A DNA stretch of 5,568 nucleotides. Source: Spartobacteria bacterium UBA5019 (lineage in GTDB: Bacteria; Verrucomicrobiota; Verrucomicrobiia; Chthoniobacterales; Terrimicrobiaceae). Made by a program: the position numbers and the translations under genes. The notes beneath the pieces are model-generated. The model made no database searches, was not told where the DNA came from, and worked only from the letters and a program-made list of their open reading frames with translations. Numbering within the stretch: position 1 is the first letter of the stretch; the number at the start of each line of letters is the position of its first letter. Location: the NCBI GenBank assembly GCA_002396485.1, contig DGXZ01000043.1:52582-58149 (forward strand). The letters run 5' to 3'. Shown one piece after another: positions 5,445 through 5,568 of this stretch.

Positions 5445-5561
5445 TTAGGAAATCAATCCATCCTGTTCTCGCATTCCAAAAAATTGGAAAACCCGTCCTT
5501 GTCGCGGTCTGCGCGCGATCACAGGTAGAGTTCCATCAATCGATGAATCAGATTTGCTCAT
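5445..5561 (-). CDS. Short open frame upstream of hipBA, possibly the tail of a gene beyond the window
   Basis: A 38-codon frame from ATG 5561 to TAA 5445 (MSKSDSSIDGTLPVIARRPR, then QGRVFQFFGMREQDGLIS). The frame stays open upstream to the right edge, so it could equally be the last codons of a longer gene. I do not recognise the sequence. Its stop lies 3 bases before the hairpin-plus-T-run at 5391-5441, the place expected for a gene's terminator. No clear ribosome binding site is seen before the ATG. It may be chance. Confidence 0.25.
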   Translation of the reverse strand: MSKSDSSIDGTLPVIARRPRQGRVFQFFGMREQDGLIS

Positions 5562-5568
5562 TGAATGA

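Overview
The window carries seven recognisable genes, one of them interrupted, plus short regulatory and repeat sequences. Nothing in it names the organism. Gram-negative-type families, moderately high GC, the YtrA-type GntR/ABC operon, and a dispersed 'CACAGATTTCACAGAT' type repeat together suggest an environmental bacterium, perhaps of the Verrucomicrobia/PVC group. That placement is low-confidence inference. The first ~290 bases look more AT-rich and contain no convincing gene.

Bases 287-2585 (minus strand) form one operon read leftwards: a GntR/YtrA-type repressor, an ABC ATPase, and an ABC-2 type membrane protein. The genes are tightly coupled (ATGA overlap, then a 2-base gap). The ATPase reading frame is intact over 294 codon positions except for one in-frame TAG at codon 73. 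It falls between Walker A and the rest of the nucleotide-binding domain. The repressor has an imperfect 26-bp dyad over its promoter, which fits autoregulation.

Bases 2764-3829 (plus strand) hold two unrelated housekeeping-type genes: a 116-residue stand-alone GGQ protein (peptidyl-tRNA hydrolase / release-factor-like ribosome rescue) and a YkgJ-type cysteine-cluster protein. Between them two copies of an 'ATCTGTGAAATCTGTGG' repeat face each other as an inverted pair around an 80-bp spacer.

Bases 3850-5441 (minus strand) are a complete hipBA toxin-antitoxin operon, convergent with the YkgJ gene. HipB is a 77-aa Xre-type antitoxin/repressor and HipA a 434-aa serine/threonine kinase toxin with all visible kinase motifs, joined by a TGATG overlap. 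Directly upstream of hipB is a perfect 20-bp inverted repeat with a 5-bp loop. It contains a consensus TTGACA -35 box and is followed by six T residues on the hipB strand. The same 50 bases can therefore be read as operator, promoter and intrinsic terminator. A short open frame (5445-5561, minus) stops just before this hairpin and may be the tail of a gene outside the window.

The main points of interest are the single nonsense codon in the ABC ATPase and the compact hipBA control element. No unknown multi-gene system is evident.
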